Positions 9,479 to 19,427 of a DNA stretch of 64,000 bases are shown piece after piece (positions within the stretch are counted from its first letter, which is position 1; every line of letters begins with the position of its first letter). Position numbers and translations under genes: made by a program. Location: contig BBOA01000002.1 of NCBI GenBank assembly GCA_001485295.1, positions 186,001 through 250,000 of the forward strand, in the 5' to 3' direction. This stretch comes from Type-B symbiont of Plautia stali (GTDB taxonomy: Bacteria; Pseudomonadota; Gammaproteobacteria; Enterobacterales; Enterobacteriaceae). Under the pieces are notes generated by a model, which saw only the letters and a program-made list of their open reading frames with translations, did no database searches and was not told the DNA's origin.

Positions 9479-9984
9479 AGCGCTTCCTTTTCTCAGTAAG
9501 CCCTCCTTAAGCGGGGACAACCATCGACAGGCTACCCTAACCTGCTGACCTGCAAACGTCAGCGTTGTTAAACAACCGCAGTAAAGTCTAAGCGCGCAGG
9601 AATAATTCGTCAGGAGACTTTATCGCGTCATCGAATATAAAAGAGATCGGAATCTCCCTAGCCGCTTTATTTATTATCACCCTCACAAACGCTATTTAAA
9701 TATAAGGCTAACTGCAAAACGATAACCGACAAAATGGCCTGCCACTTTCCGAATTATCTGAAATTCAGCAAAAGTCGTAGCGCACCTATAAATAATGCTT
9801 TATTAAAATCGGTGAAGAGAATTTATATACAGTCGTGAGGAAACCAACGCGCTTTCTGCGCTGCGCCTCACTAAGGAAACTCCGTAGGAATAATCACAAT
9901 AACAGGTGCATCATAAATCAACGCCGTCAATACCCTGCCCATATCCTCTGGCGCAACTGAAAACGCGTCTCCTTCAGCATTCAA
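9479..9984. other. Intergenic region, nothing recognised
   Basis: About 500 bases, more AT-rich than the flanks, between the YncE-like remnant and the glycosyltransferase remnant. No coding homology, tRNA, repeat or clear terminator found by eye. Confidence 0.4.
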
Positions 9985-10440
9985 ATGCTGTGGCAGAAGA
10001 AAAAGCACAGCGCGCTGATCGCGCCGGAATATGACGCCAGCCAAGAGGAGAACCTAGTGATCCTGTCGGCGGAGAAGGCGCCTGCGGCGATCCCGAAAAC
10101 CATCTGGATGGTCTGGCTCGACGATCCGATGCCGTTCTCTTTGCGCCATCAACCAGCTACGTTAGGACAACCTCGATCATCCGCTGCATCAGGTGACGCA
10201 AAGCACGCTGTCGCAGTGGCTGCCCGATCTACAGTTTATTTCCGCCGATCTAACTTCGGCGTAGAAAGCAGCAGGTGGCGGTCAAAGAGTATCACCATGT
10301 CAATCTCCATTTGCGCAAGGCGGAAGCCAACGTCTAGTTTTATCAGCAGCTGCATGCGGGCAACAGCGACGCGTTTCGGCTTCAATCTGCGCATCGGCCT
10401 CTATAACCGCACCAGCCTGCTGGGCGAAATGATGCTGGCG
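9985..10440 (+). pseudogene. Glycosyltransferase-like (GT32/TcdA-type) remnant
   Basis: The segment AAIPKTIWMVWLDDPMPFSL resembles the start of the sugar-binding domain of GT32 and TcdA/TcdB-type glycosyltransferases (IPKIIHxxWxG pattern). After a frameshift it reads AINQLR-stop-DNLDHPLHQVT and LSQWLPDLQFISADLTSA, again with amber stops. The DXD part is not visible. Such genes encode surface polysaccharide enzymes or secreted effectors; I cannot tell which. Confidence 0.5.
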
Positions 10441-10449
10441 CCGTCGCGC

Positions 10450-10837
10450 CTAGCGCTGCCGTCAGGCGCCGACAAAGCGCGCGGCACCTGTGCCGCGTAG
10501 GGTCGGACGATCCACAGTGTTTACGCAAAGGCGTCAACGGCGCGCCAGCCGGGCAGCACCTAGCGCAGCGCGCCGCATGCGAGCACGTCGCGGGTGCTAA
10601 AGTTCGGCAGCATGGCGATGGCCCAGTCCCTGTAGCGCCGTGGCGCATATCGATTCGCTGTTGTTGGTGGCGAAACTGCCCTGAATCCGCACCTCTACCC
10701 GTTCGCCATTCGCCGTGTGCCACCTCGGCGAAGCGCCAGCGCGGAGTTTCCACGCCGCGCGGGTAAAAGCCCTGCTCCGCCAGCACCAGCAGCCAGTGCA
10801 GATGGATCCAGAGCGCGTCCGTTTTCATCGCTTTCAT
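10450..10837 (-). pseudogene. LysR-type regulator, internally deleted
   Basis: The N-terminal DALWIHLHWLLVLAEQGFY is the start of a LysR helix-turn-helix. After a deletion of most of the linker, another frame gives GERVEVRIQGSFATNNSES and ALQGLGHRHA, the typical effector-domain core, then a run toward VRPYAAQVPRA. One amber and more than one frame change are present. Divergent from the tautomerase gene, a common arrangement for a regulator and its target. Confidence 0.75.
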
Positions 10838-10952
10838 TGTTCACTATATTGAATAATCAGTTCAGCAGGCACGCTTTTTCTTTCGCCGCCGACGTGCCAA
10901 GATAGAGGCCACAGCATACGTAATTCACCCCTTAAAAAAAGGAGATCCTAGC

Positions 10953-11342
10953 ATGCCGCTACTACAATTCGATATGATTCAAGGCCGTTCGGAGTCTGAA
11001 CTGCGCACGCTGCTCGATGCGGCGCACCGCGCGGTGCTCACCGCGTTTCAGGTACCTGCACGCGACCGCTATCAGATTGTTCATGAAAACAAGGCTTATG
11101 AAATGGTGTTTCAGGACACTGGCCTCGGCTTTACCCGCAGCGATAACTTGGTGATGGTGCGCGTCTATACCAGCCCGCGCAGCGCCGAGCAGAAGCAGCA
11201 CTTTATGGCGGAGCTGGCGCGCGAACTGCGCGAAAGCAGCGGTGTGCAAGGTCAGGATCTGATGATCAGCTTTATCACCAACGACAAAGGAGACTGGAGC
11301 TTTGCCGACGGCGAGGCGCAATACCTTACCGGTCGGCTTTGA
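10953..11342 (+). CDS. Tautomerase family protein
   Basis: 129 residues beginning MPLLQFDMIQGRS. After Met removal the N-terminal proline is the catalytic base of the tautomerase (4-oxalocrotonate tautomerase/MIF) superfamily. The length and the motifs VHENKAYEMVFQDTGLGF fit the longer tautomerase_2-like proteins often encoded beside a LysR gene. A strong AAAGGAG site lies 8 bases upstream. The reaction in vivo is unknown. Its divergent LysR regulator is broken, so expression may now be unregulated. Followed by a good terminator. Confidence 0.85.
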   Translation: MPLLQFDMIQGRSESELRTLLDAAHRAVLTAFQVPARDRYQIVHENKAYEMVFQDTGLGFTRSDNLVMVRVYTSPRSAEQKQHFMAELARELRESSGVQGQDLMISFITNDKGDWSFADGEAQYLTGRL

Positions 11343-11367
11343 TTTCGCGCATTTTTCCCCTTTCTCA

Positions 11368-11404
11368 CACGACAGCCAGCCGGCTGTCGTAGCCTCTTTT
11401 TTTC
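11368..11404 (+). terminator. Rho-independent terminator after the tautomerase gene
   Basis: A perfect CGACAGCC-AGC-CGGCTGTCG type stem is followed a few bases later by a run of T (CTCTTTTTTTC). Placed about 25 bases after the tautomerase stop. Confidence 0.75.
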
Positions 11405-11542
11405 TGAAAGATTACCCATTGCACAATTCAGGTGGCATATTTTGCAGCGCAATAATCTACTATTGTAGATTAACGCCAATCACCCTTGACTCTATACGGG
11501 CTGCGCAGGATGCGCTAACTCACTTCAAGAGAGGATTTGACG

Positions 11543-13029
11543 TTGTCAGAATTTGTCTCGGTGGCACTGTTTCTGGCCGCCATTGCCGTTTACTCGTGGA
11601 AAGCCGGACGCAGTAAGCTCTGGTTCGCCTTCGTGCTACTGGTGCTGTTCGTGCTGCTCAACGCCACGCTTTTCACCAGCAACTGCTTCACCGGCGACGG
11701 CATCAACGACGCGATGTCTATACCCTGACCAACAGCCTGACCGGCGCGGGCATCAGCAAATATGTGGTACCCGCCATTCGGCTGGAGTTTGCTGGCGGTG
11801 GCCAGCGCTACCGGATCTTTGCAGACCACGCCGACGTTTCGCCAGCTCGCAAGCTTAGTGGCGTCGTACACCCGGCTTGCCGACTCCGACTTCGACGATT
11901 ACTACAAAGTGCAGTAAAAGGTCATCAACAATCCTCGTCTCAATCTAGTCTAGATCTATGGCGAAAGTCTGGAGCGCACTTATTTCGACGACCAAGTTTT
12001 CCCCGGCCTGACGCTGGAGCTGGGCCGGGAAAAGACGCAGAGCCTAGATTTCAGCGATACCATGCAGCTACCCGGCATCGACTACATATTACGGGCATGG
12101 TAGAGTCGCAGTGCGGCATTCCGCTGCTCGCCCCTTTCGACGGCAACGCCTCCGCCGCGCTCTCCAGCCTCTATCCGCAGAACGTCTGCCTCGGCGATAT
12201 TCTGAAAAATTCCGGCTATGAGAACTGGTTTATTCAGGGCGCGGACCTGCGCTTTGCTGGCAAAGACATTTTTTTAAATCGCACGGCTTTACATCCGCTA
12301 ACATGATGGGCTCGCAGGAGTTGAAAGATCGCATTGCCGATCCCGCCTACCGTAATAACTGAGGCTACTAAGACGATACCGTGATGGATGGGTGTTTAAA
12401 CAGTATTAGGCGCTGTCGCGCTAGCAGAAGCGCTTCACCCTGTTCGCCCTTACTGTGGATGGGACCCGGTTTATCTCGTGCAGCTGCCAGCGTAAAAGCT
12501 ACAGCTACGAGGGTAAGCCTAATCAGTCGTTCAGCTCGGTGACCTGTTTGCAGGAGCATGTGGCGCGGCTGATCGCCCGCATCAAGGCGGCGCTCTACTT
12601 TAAAAACACCGTGATTGTGATGACCTCTGATCATCTGGCGATGAACAACACTGCCCATCAGTATTTGATCAAACAGCGGCGCCACGATCTCTTTTTATGG
12701 TGATTCGTGGCGATCGACCGCAGGCGGAGGTGAGCATTGAGTATACCGATCCGCTACCCGCACGCTTTGACGTGGTGATCACCGCACGTGCCTTCGGGCC
12801 TAACGCGCACCGCCCGATTCCGGTACGCGTTGGCGAGCAGTAGCAGGCGCTGACGCTGGGCGAGGAAATCTCTAACACTACTCTGCACTTCACCAATCCG
12901 GCGGGCGAGCGCACGCTGACCATCGCGCCACTGGAGCCGCAGCAGAGCAATCTGGGCAATATCACCGGCTAGGATCCACGTCGGCTGGGTATCGGCATAG
13001 TGGATATCAAAATCGTGCCGCACAGCTAG
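11543..13029 (+). pseudogene. opgB: opgB (mdoB) phosphoglycerol transferase I, broken
   Basis: Fragments along the whole length match E. coli OpgB, an inner-membrane enzyme that adds phosphoglycerol to periplasmic glucans: the TTG start [78 protein letters not shown] [11 protein letters not shown], and the end GIGIVDIKIVPHS. It contains many frameshifts and amber stops (for example VGEQ-stop-QALTLGEE and ITG-stop-DPRRLG, both likely CAG to TAG) and lacks a large part of the C-terminal half. opgB lies in the same rsmC-fhuF neighbourhood in E. coli. Confidence 0.88.
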
Positions 13030-13634
13030 CTCAGGCGCAGCGCTTCCAGCGTCTCCCGCTGCTGGCCGTCGGCGGTAAAGTTTTCCGCCACCAGCCAGCA
13101 CGCAAAGCCCTGCTTCACCTGCGACCACTCGCTATCGATAATCGAGAACCAGCTAGTGTCGCGCGTGCGGCCGCGATAGACGATCGCCTGACGAAACTCT
13201 CCCTCATACTTAAAAGCCCAGCCAGGCAGCGGCGCGGCACGAGGGCGCGTTCAGGCTGTCGCACTTCCACCCGTAGCGGCGATAGCCAAGCTGTTCGAAT
13301 GCGTAGTGCATCAGCAGAAAATGCGCCTCGGTCGCTTGCCGCGTGCGTTTCAGCAGCGGCGAAAAAGCGACGTGCCCCACTTCGATTACGCCATGCTCGG
13401 GCGCGATGCGCATCTGCCTACGGCGTGTCCGCTCTCAAGATCGATCACCGCGATGTGCAGCGGATCGCGACTGCTTTCCATTTTCTGCACATAGCGGAGC
13501 TACTCCACTTCGTCGGCAAAGGGACCGGTAAACAGATAGGTCCAGTCGCGGCCCTCCAGCGTTTCGCGCTGCGGTAGCGGACGCGGCTGCTAGTCCGTTA
13601 ACGACTGGCCAAATTCATTCGTAGTGTGCTACAT
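13026..13634 (-). pseudogene. GNAT N-acetyltransferase remnant
   Basis: Three frames together give a RimJ/RimL-like acetyltransferase: [68 protein letters not shown] and EGEFRQAIVYRGRTRDTSWF. The clean middle frame starts MRIAPEHG. Stops include an amber as second codon and another at DEVE-stop-LRYV. The final stop shares a palindromic CTAG with the stop of opgB on the opposite strand. Substrate unknown. Confidence 0.75.
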
Positions 13635-13719
13635 AGTCTGTCCTTGTGGTGGTCAACCCAAGCGTGCCGCCTTTCTGGTAGACTAAAAAGCTCCACGACC
13701 AGACAAAATGATGGGTCCA

Positions 13720-13835
13720 CGCATGTCCGACGATCGCATACTCTCACCCCCCAGCTGCTCGCCGCGCCGCTCGCGCTGACCGGCGGCGACACTCTGCAGC
13801 AGCAAATCTGCCAACGTGTGAAGCGCGCGATGCAG
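13720..13835 (+). pseudogene. Possible GntR/MocR regulator N-terminal fragment
   Basis: After a likely one-base shift the fragment reads MSDDRILSP then QLLAAPLALTGGDTLQQQIC and QRVKRAM, similar to the start of GntR/MocR regulators where a target helix follows LYQQIYQRLR. It is cut off where the rhamnonate dehydratase remnant begins. Weak evidence. Confidence 0.3.
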
Positions 13836-14257
13836 AGAAAGCCGCTGCCGGCGCGGCCTATCGCGACCAAGCTAGCGGCCACTGGATAGATGATCATATC
13901 GCCAAGCCGATGAGCTAATACAAAGCCTATGAGCAGTCGCGCCAGTCGTTCGGCATTAACGTGCTCGGCACGCTGGTGGTGGAAGTAGAAGCGGATAATA
14001 GCCAGACCGGCTTGGCTATCTCCACCGGCGGCGAGATGTACTGCTTTATCGTGGAAAAACATCTGAACCGCTTTATCGAAGGGCGCTGCTTCAGCGACAT
14101 CAAACTGATCCAAGATCAGATAATGAACGCGATCCTATTCTACTCCGGCTCCAGCGACGTGGTGATGAATACCATTTCCTGCGTCGATCGGGCGCTGTGG
14201 GATCTGTTCGGCAAAGTGACGCCGCTGCCGGTCTATCAGCTACTGGGCGCGGCGTAG
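13836..14257 (+). pseudogene. rhmD: rhmD L-rhamnonate dehydratase, truncated
   Basis: Reads [31 protein letters not shown], then [58 protein letters not shown] and stops at [10 protein letters not shown]. This is the N-terminal third of L-rhamnonate dehydratase (E. coli RhmD, enolase superfamily). The catalytic barrel is gone, and the frame runs directly into the transporter remnant. Part of an L-rhamnonate catabolic cluster. Confidence 0.85.
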
Positions 14258-14770
14258 GCGGGTTTTTTCCTAGCATGATCTATCTCACCTCGCAGTGGTT
14301 TCCACAGCAGCAGCGCGCCAGCGTAATGGGGCTGTTTTATATGGGCGCGCCGCTCTCCCGGCGCGCTGTTGGAGATGCACGGTTTTCTCGGCCATCACGG
14401 CTGGTTCTGGATGTCTATGATCAAAGGGATGATGGCGGTCGCCGCCGGGCTGTTCACTTTCGCCTAGCTCGACAACAGTCCAGCGCAGGCGAGCTTTCTT
14501 AGCGATGAGGAGAAAGCTGCGCTGCAGCGGCAGCTGGAGAGCGAAGAGCGGCAGAAACCGACGGCACGCCTGCGCGACACCTTACGCTACTGGCACGTCT
14601 GGCATCTGGCACTAATCTACATGACCATCCAGATCACCGTCTATGGCCTGATCTTCTTTTTACCTTCGCATGTCGCCAGCGCTGCTGGGCAGCAAAGTCG
14701 GCTTCTCCGCTTCCGTTTCCGTTGTGGCGGCGATCCCGTAGGTGGCGGCGCTGTTCGGCACCTAAATTCT
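14256..14770 (+). pseudogene. rhmT: rhmT-like MFS transporter remnant
   Basis: Fragments AGFFPSMIYLTSQWFPQQQRA, SDEEKAALQRQLESEE and WHVWHLALIYMTIQITVYGL belong to the anion:cation symporter branch of the MFS that includes RhmT of E. coli. Frameshifts and amber stops break it, and the N-terminal half is deleted. Position between rhmD and rhmA remnants supports the identity. Confidence 0.7.
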
Positions 14771-14779
14771 GGAGGCTCT

Positions 14780-15005
14780 ATGCAGGATCCGTTACACAAC
14801 CCGTTCAAGGCTGGTCTAGCATGCGTCTAAACCCAGCTTGGCCTGTGGCTAAGCAAGTGCTTCCTCCTACTATCTGGCGGAGATCGCCGCCACCAGCGGC
14901 TACGACTGGCTGTTAATCGATGGCGAGCACGCGCCCAATACGGTGAAGGATCTCTACCACCAACTGCAGGCGATAGCGCCCTATCACCAGCTCGACTGTC
15001 TCTGA
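14780..15005 (+). pseudogene. rhmA: rhmA 2-keto-3-deoxy-L-rhamnonate aldolase fragment
   Basis: An out-of-frame start (NPFKAGL) preceded by GGAGG leads to [21 protein letters not shown] and [18 protein letters not shown], the N-terminal segment of E. coli RhmA (YfaU). The remaining two thirds are absent. Enough is left to identify the enzyme, not to make it. Confidence 0.8.
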
Positions 15006-15032
15006 TGTTTAGCCTGCAAAAACGGATGAGCT

Positions 15033-15836
15033 ATGAAATCGCCAATTCACCTGAGCACCCTGTGCGGCGCCGCAATCGCACTCTGTTCACTCTCGTTTAG
15101 CACGCTGGCGGCCAGCAGCGACAACCCCTACGGGTTTGGAACCGAGTCACCTGCGCATCGCCAGCGTGGGCGGCTCCAAACCCTATAACTTCACCGACGC
15201 TAGCGACCAGTTCACCGGCTTCGACGTGGAGTTCTTTAAAAAATTGGCGCACCTCATGGGCATCGATCAGGTGGATTTTGTCGGACAGGATTTTTCTACC
15301 GTTCTGCCTACTGTCGCCAACGGTCAGTTTGACGCCGTCGCCGCCGCCATCGGCATTACCCCAGCGTGCTAGAAGACCGTGGATTTCTACACTGGCTATC
15401 TAGCGGGCTACCTGACGGTGCTGACGCGTAGCGACAGCGGTGTGAAGAGCATCGAGACGCTGGCGAAGGGCCGTGGGGGTAATTCAGGGCATGCTGCAGG
15501 AGAGCTATGCGGTACAGCACTTCACTCAGAGCAACGTGGTGCGCTTTCCCGACAATAACGCTGCCGTCTCGGCGCTGAACAACGGCACGCTGGACACGCT
15601 CTTTCTCGACTACGAAGCCGCTAGAAGCTACACCGCACGCTTCAAGCTGATCTCCGCCGCCGATATTCCGTCGTTCGACGTCCCGGCGGGCGGTTGTGCC
15701 ATCGCCAAAAACAAGCTGGCTGCTTAAGACCGCTCTCGACAGCGCTATCAAAGCCGCTATGCAGGACGGTACCTAGAAACAGCTCTATCAGAAGTGGTTT
15801 CCCGGCTCGCCGATGCCTCTGCCTAGCGACCAATGA
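15033..15836 (+). pseudogene. Amino-acid ABC transporter substrate-binding protein, broken
   Basis: A signal peptide (SPIHLSTLCGAAIALCSLSF) is followed, after a frameshift, by LRIASVGGSKPYNFTDASDQ, FTGFDVEFFKKLAHLMGIDQ and DFSTVLPTVANGQFDAVAA, then further shifted pieces with [15 protein letters not shown] and a YQKWFPGSP-like end. This is a periplasmic polar amino-acid binding protein. Several ambers and frameshifts. First gene of a broken three-gene importer. Confidence 0.8.
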
Positions 15837-15902
15837 TGCGTGAGCGCTGAGCGTTCGGCTTTTCACCGGTGACGGCACACCTGTCACGCGTACCTTTGGG
15901 GT

Positions 15903-16148
15903 ATGGCGATGGATCTTCTGACAATGCTTTCCCGCACCTTCTTTGAGTTCGAGTCAATGAAGGAAGTCCTGCGGCAGCTGCTGACGACAGGGCTGTTCTA
16001 CCTGATCATCACCGTGCCGCTGACCCACGCGATGAACGTTATCGACGTGCGCACTGGCCGTCGGCGGCTCACCGCGCTGCAGAGCGGCCTGAAAGAGGTC
16101 GAAGAAGTGCTAAAGTCCCCTAGAGCGCGCTGGCCGCACAACCCTTAA
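15903..16148 (+). pseudogene. Amino-acid ABC transporter permease fragment
   Basis: A short frame with one membrane helix (TGLFYLIITVPLTHAMNVID) resembles the C-terminal end of a polar amino-acid ABC permease, and it sits between the binding protein and ATPase remnants. Most of the gene is missing. Assignment rests mainly on position. Confidence 0.5.
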
Positions 16149-16167
16149 CCGGCAATCGGGGGCAATC

Positions 16168-16913
16168 ATGAGCGTTGTAATGAAACTGAGCAAGCCGCCT
16201 GCCGGAGCGAGCTGGAAAGGTTCGATCCTGAAGCTGCGCGATCTCTTGCTGGCCTCGTCCTGCGCGGCGTGTCGCTGCGCATCGCGCCCGGCGCCACCAC
16301 CTACATTATCGGCCCGTTCGGCTTCGGCAAGTCGACGCTGCTGCGCGGCATCAACCGCCTGCATGAGCCTAAATCGGGCGATGTGCTGCTGGCGGGACGC
16401 TCGGTGCTGAAAGACAAACCCCACGCGCTGCTGCTGCACATCGGCATAGTGTTTCAGCACTTTAACCTGTTTCCCGACCACAGCGCGCCGAAGAACGTGG
16501 CGCGGGCGGCTCTGGAAGGTAAAGGCCTGCCGAAGGCGCAGGCGATGGCGATTGCCCGCCAGCGGCTCGAAGATGTCGGACTCGGTCAGTACGCCGATCA
16601 CTGCCTGCGTGATCTCTCTGGCGGCCAGCAGTAGCGCGTGGCGATCGCCCGCGCGCTGGCGATGGATCCTGAAGTGATGCTGTTTGACGAGGCGACCTCG
16701 ACGCCTGATCCCGAACTAGTGAAGGGTGTGCTAACGCTGATGGCCAATCTCTGTCGGCGCGGCATGACCATGGTGGTGGTGACGCACGAGATAGGCTTCA
16801 CGCGAAAGGTCGCCGAACAGTTAGTGTTTATGGGCGAAGGCGTGATTATCGAAGCAGGCCCGCCCAGCTGTTCGACGCGCTACCTGCAACGTTTTCTGTC
16901 GAAAGTGCTGTAA
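16168..16913 (+). pseudogene. Amino-acid ABC transporter ATPase, broken
   Basis: Matches the ATPase of polar amino-acid importers. The Walker A reads GPFGFGKST where the family has GPSGSGKST, two serine-to-phenylalanine changes (C to T). The signature LSGGQQ is followed by an amber stop in place of glutamine, then RVAIARALAMDP, Walker B VMLFDEATS and the switch VVVTHEIGF. A frameshift lies near the start. Non-functional. Confidence 0.85.
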
Positions 16914-16950
16914 GCCTTTCTCTTTTTGCTACTGAATAAGTAACCGAATC

Positions 16951-17969
16951 ATGGCATTAGAACATCTTCGTCTCGTAGTGGTGCTGGGCGGCGGTTACCC
17001 TAGTGACCGAGGCGGCGCCTTGCTCCGGCGCGTCCGGCCGCTCGCTCTCGTAGCTTAACTCGGCGAGCGAACGCTCTCTGCCCTATCACGCGCTGCGCAT
17101 GGAGGGCATCGATCGCTACCGCACGCTGTTCGCCGCCGATCCAACGCGCGACTGGCTGTGCTTCGACGGCGGCCTGTTCTGGGCGGCGGACGACCAGAGT
17201 GGCACGCGCGCGCGTCATGCTTATGAGAAGGCACACAGCTACGACTCTCAGCTGGTGACGCTCGACAGCTTGGCACAGAGGCCGATGCATAGGTCGAGGG
17301 CACGGCGCTGGCGCAGGAGGCGATCTTCAACCCCGGCGAGGGCTGAGTCAGCTTGCCTCATCTGGTGACGTATCTGGCGCAGTGGCTGCCGCGCTGGGCG
17401 GCGAAATCGTCGAGCATGCGGGAAAATGAGAGGTGCTGCGCGACGGACAATACGCCAGCGGCGTCAGGCTGGCGAGCGGCGATAGCCTGCGCACCGACGC
17501 GGTGCTGGTCGCCTGCGGCCCCGCCACGCCTGACGTGGTCGCGACGCTCGGCATCGCCATTCCCAATGGATCGCCCGTTTCGATGCTGGTGCTAACCGCG
17601 CCGGACGCGCACGGGCTGAAGGCGGTGCGTCCCAATCCGGGCAACACCTTCGCGCTGGACCACGACTGGTATGAGGAGGATATTTAGCGCCAAGTCGACG
17701 GCAGTTATACTATCGACGAAGGTATGGTAGCGCCGCTCGCCGCCGAGGCGAGCAAGCTGATCAAGGGCGAGCCGCTGCGCACCACCAGCTGGAAGCTAGG
17801 GTTAAAACCGATCCCCGGCGACGGCGAGCAGGTGTTGGGCTGCTTCGTCGCCTTCACCCACTCCGGCGCGACCCTGGCGCTGATTGCGGGCGAGCTACTG
17901 GCAGAGGAGATGGTGAGAAGCGAGAAACAACCGATGCTGGCGAGCTCCCGGCCGGAACGTTTCGCATAA
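16951..17969 (+). pseudogene. FAD-dependent oxidoreductase (DAO family), broken
   Basis: Pieces in several frames: a VVVLGGG start (dinucleotide fold), EGWVSLPHLVTYLAQW-like, VRLASGDSLRTDAVLVACGP, and the longest end frame EASKLIKGEPLRTTSWKLGL with GCFVAFTHSGATLALIAGEL. These are the D-amino-acid oxidase fold of FAD-dependent oxidoreductases. It follows the amino-acid importer remnant, so the two may have formed one uptake and oxidation pathway (inference). Confidence 0.7.
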
Positions 17970-18033
17970 AAAAAAGCGTCCCGCGACAAGGATATCGAGG
18001 GCCGAGCTGGCAGGGATGCCGTTTTTTGCGTCT
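17969..18033. terminator. Possible bidirectional terminator
   Basis: An A-run and GCGTCCC on the left pair imperfectly with GGGATGC and a TTTTTT run on the right, between the oxidoreductase remnant and the converging small periplasmic protein gene. The loop is long, so confidence is limited. Confidence 0.4.
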
Positions 18034-18076
18034 TTGCGATCGAGCCTTCTCACCTGCGTTGGCACGCATGGTGCAT

Positions 18077-18343
18077 TTAGCCGCGATAGTAGATATCGTC
18101 TGATTCTGCTTTCAGTATTTTGCCGACGTCGTTGGTGATCAGCAGATAGTTGCCGCCGATATAAATCCAGTGGCTGCCGGCGTTGGCGTCCAGCGCTAAC
18201 GCGCTGTCGCCCTGTGCCTGCTGTTGAACCTGCGGCGGCGGAACGGTATCGGCGGCGTCGCCTTCAGCCTGTGCGGAGGGAACAAGGCTCAGCGAACCAA
18301 ACAGTAAACCCGCTAAAAAGAGTGCGTTCTGAGTCCTGCGCAT
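18077..18343 (-). CDS. Small periplasmic protein, RcnB-like ending
   Basis: An 88-residue protein with a clear signal peptide (MRRTQNALFLAGLLFGSLSL, cleavage likely after SAQA). The mature part is low-complexity and Pro/Gln-rich, then ends in HWIYIGGNYLLITNDVGKIL. That final block resembles the end of RcnB/CigR-type periplasmic proteins, whose role is metal homeostasis or unknown. A weak GGA site lies upstream of the chosen ATG. It has no internal stop although both neighbours are broken. Function unknown. Confidence 0.65.
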   Translation of the reverse strand: MRRTQNALFLAGLLFGSLSLVPSAQAEGDAADTVPPPQVQQQAQGDSALALDANAGSHWIYIGGNYLLITNDVGKILKAESDDIYYRG

Positions 18344-18452
18344 AGTATTTTCCACGTTGATTGATTTTGTTAACAGTAGACAAGATAAAGGCAATCTGTA
18401 CAGCCTGTCAGTTCCACGCGCGCGGCAGGTAAATGTAAGAAATGCGTCACTC

Positions 18453-19309
18453 CTAGCGATCCGCCCAGACCTTGGGAACGATCTTCATCGCTTGGCTAAC
18501 GACGAAATCGGTCGCCATGCCGGGCTTCCACAGCATCACGATCATCTGGCTGAGCGCCAGATTGCCCACCTCCACATCGATTGCCTCGACGCCGCGCTAG
18601 GTCGTCGCGGCAAAATGTTTCGGCAAAAAAGCCCATTCCTGCCCTCTCTCCAGCATATGACGCAGCAGCGCGAGGTCGCTAGTGTATAGTGTAAAAGGCG
18701 CGATCGGCGGCGCGTTCCTGCTTCACCGCGACGCCGGCGGGCGCCGGATGCATCACCAGCTGCGTCTGCGACGCGAGATCGAACAGCTACACTGGCTGCT
18801 CGTCCGCGAAGAGTGCAGCGGCGGCGTAAAAATCGAGCTCAATCAACCCCACTGAACACCACGCCATCTCACTGCCTAGGATGCGGTTGCGCGCCTAGCA
18901 GAGCGCCAGCTGCGCCGCGCCAGAGGTGAGCGCCGCTTCTACCTCTTCACGCGCCGCGCTCCAAGCGCTTCAGCCGACAGAGAAAGGGACACGGCACGAA
19001 GGGATCGTACACTAGGCTGATTTCGGTAGAGATACCGTAGCGGACGTGGCGCGCCGCTGAGTCGAACGCCTGCGCCTAGGGCATTAGAAGCGTCCGCCCT
19101 GCCGCTTCAGCCGCTGCCCCTCCGGCGTCAGCACCAGCATGCGCCCCTATTACGCAAAGAGCTTATAGCCCAGCGCCGCCTCCAGAAACTCGATCAGCTC
19201 GCTGACCTTAGCGCCTTCCAAGCTGCTTCGCCGCCTGCGAGACGGTGCCGAGCGCAGTAATGGTAGAAAACGCCTCTATTTGCGCAAAGGAAAAACTGAG
19301 ACCGGTCAT
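18453..19309 (-). pseudogene. LysR-type regulator, broken
   Basis: The N-terminus reads SFSFAQIEAFSTITALGTVS QAAKQLGR-type LysR helix-turn-helix (given in parts: SFAQIEAFSTI and SQAAKQLG), then loses frame; ELIEFLEAALGYKLF follows. The last part reads AMKIVPKVWADR before the stop. Many amber codons occur between. Divergent from the serine hydrolase remnant, which it may have controlled. Confidence 0.7.
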
Positions 19310-19427
19310 AACTACTCCCCGATGCGATGGTTGAGGGGATTTCCCCACATATACCAATTTCTGCATAACTCGGCCCAAACCTATACTGCGACTCATTAGC
19401 TTTGAGGCCTATTAAGAGGAAAACAGT

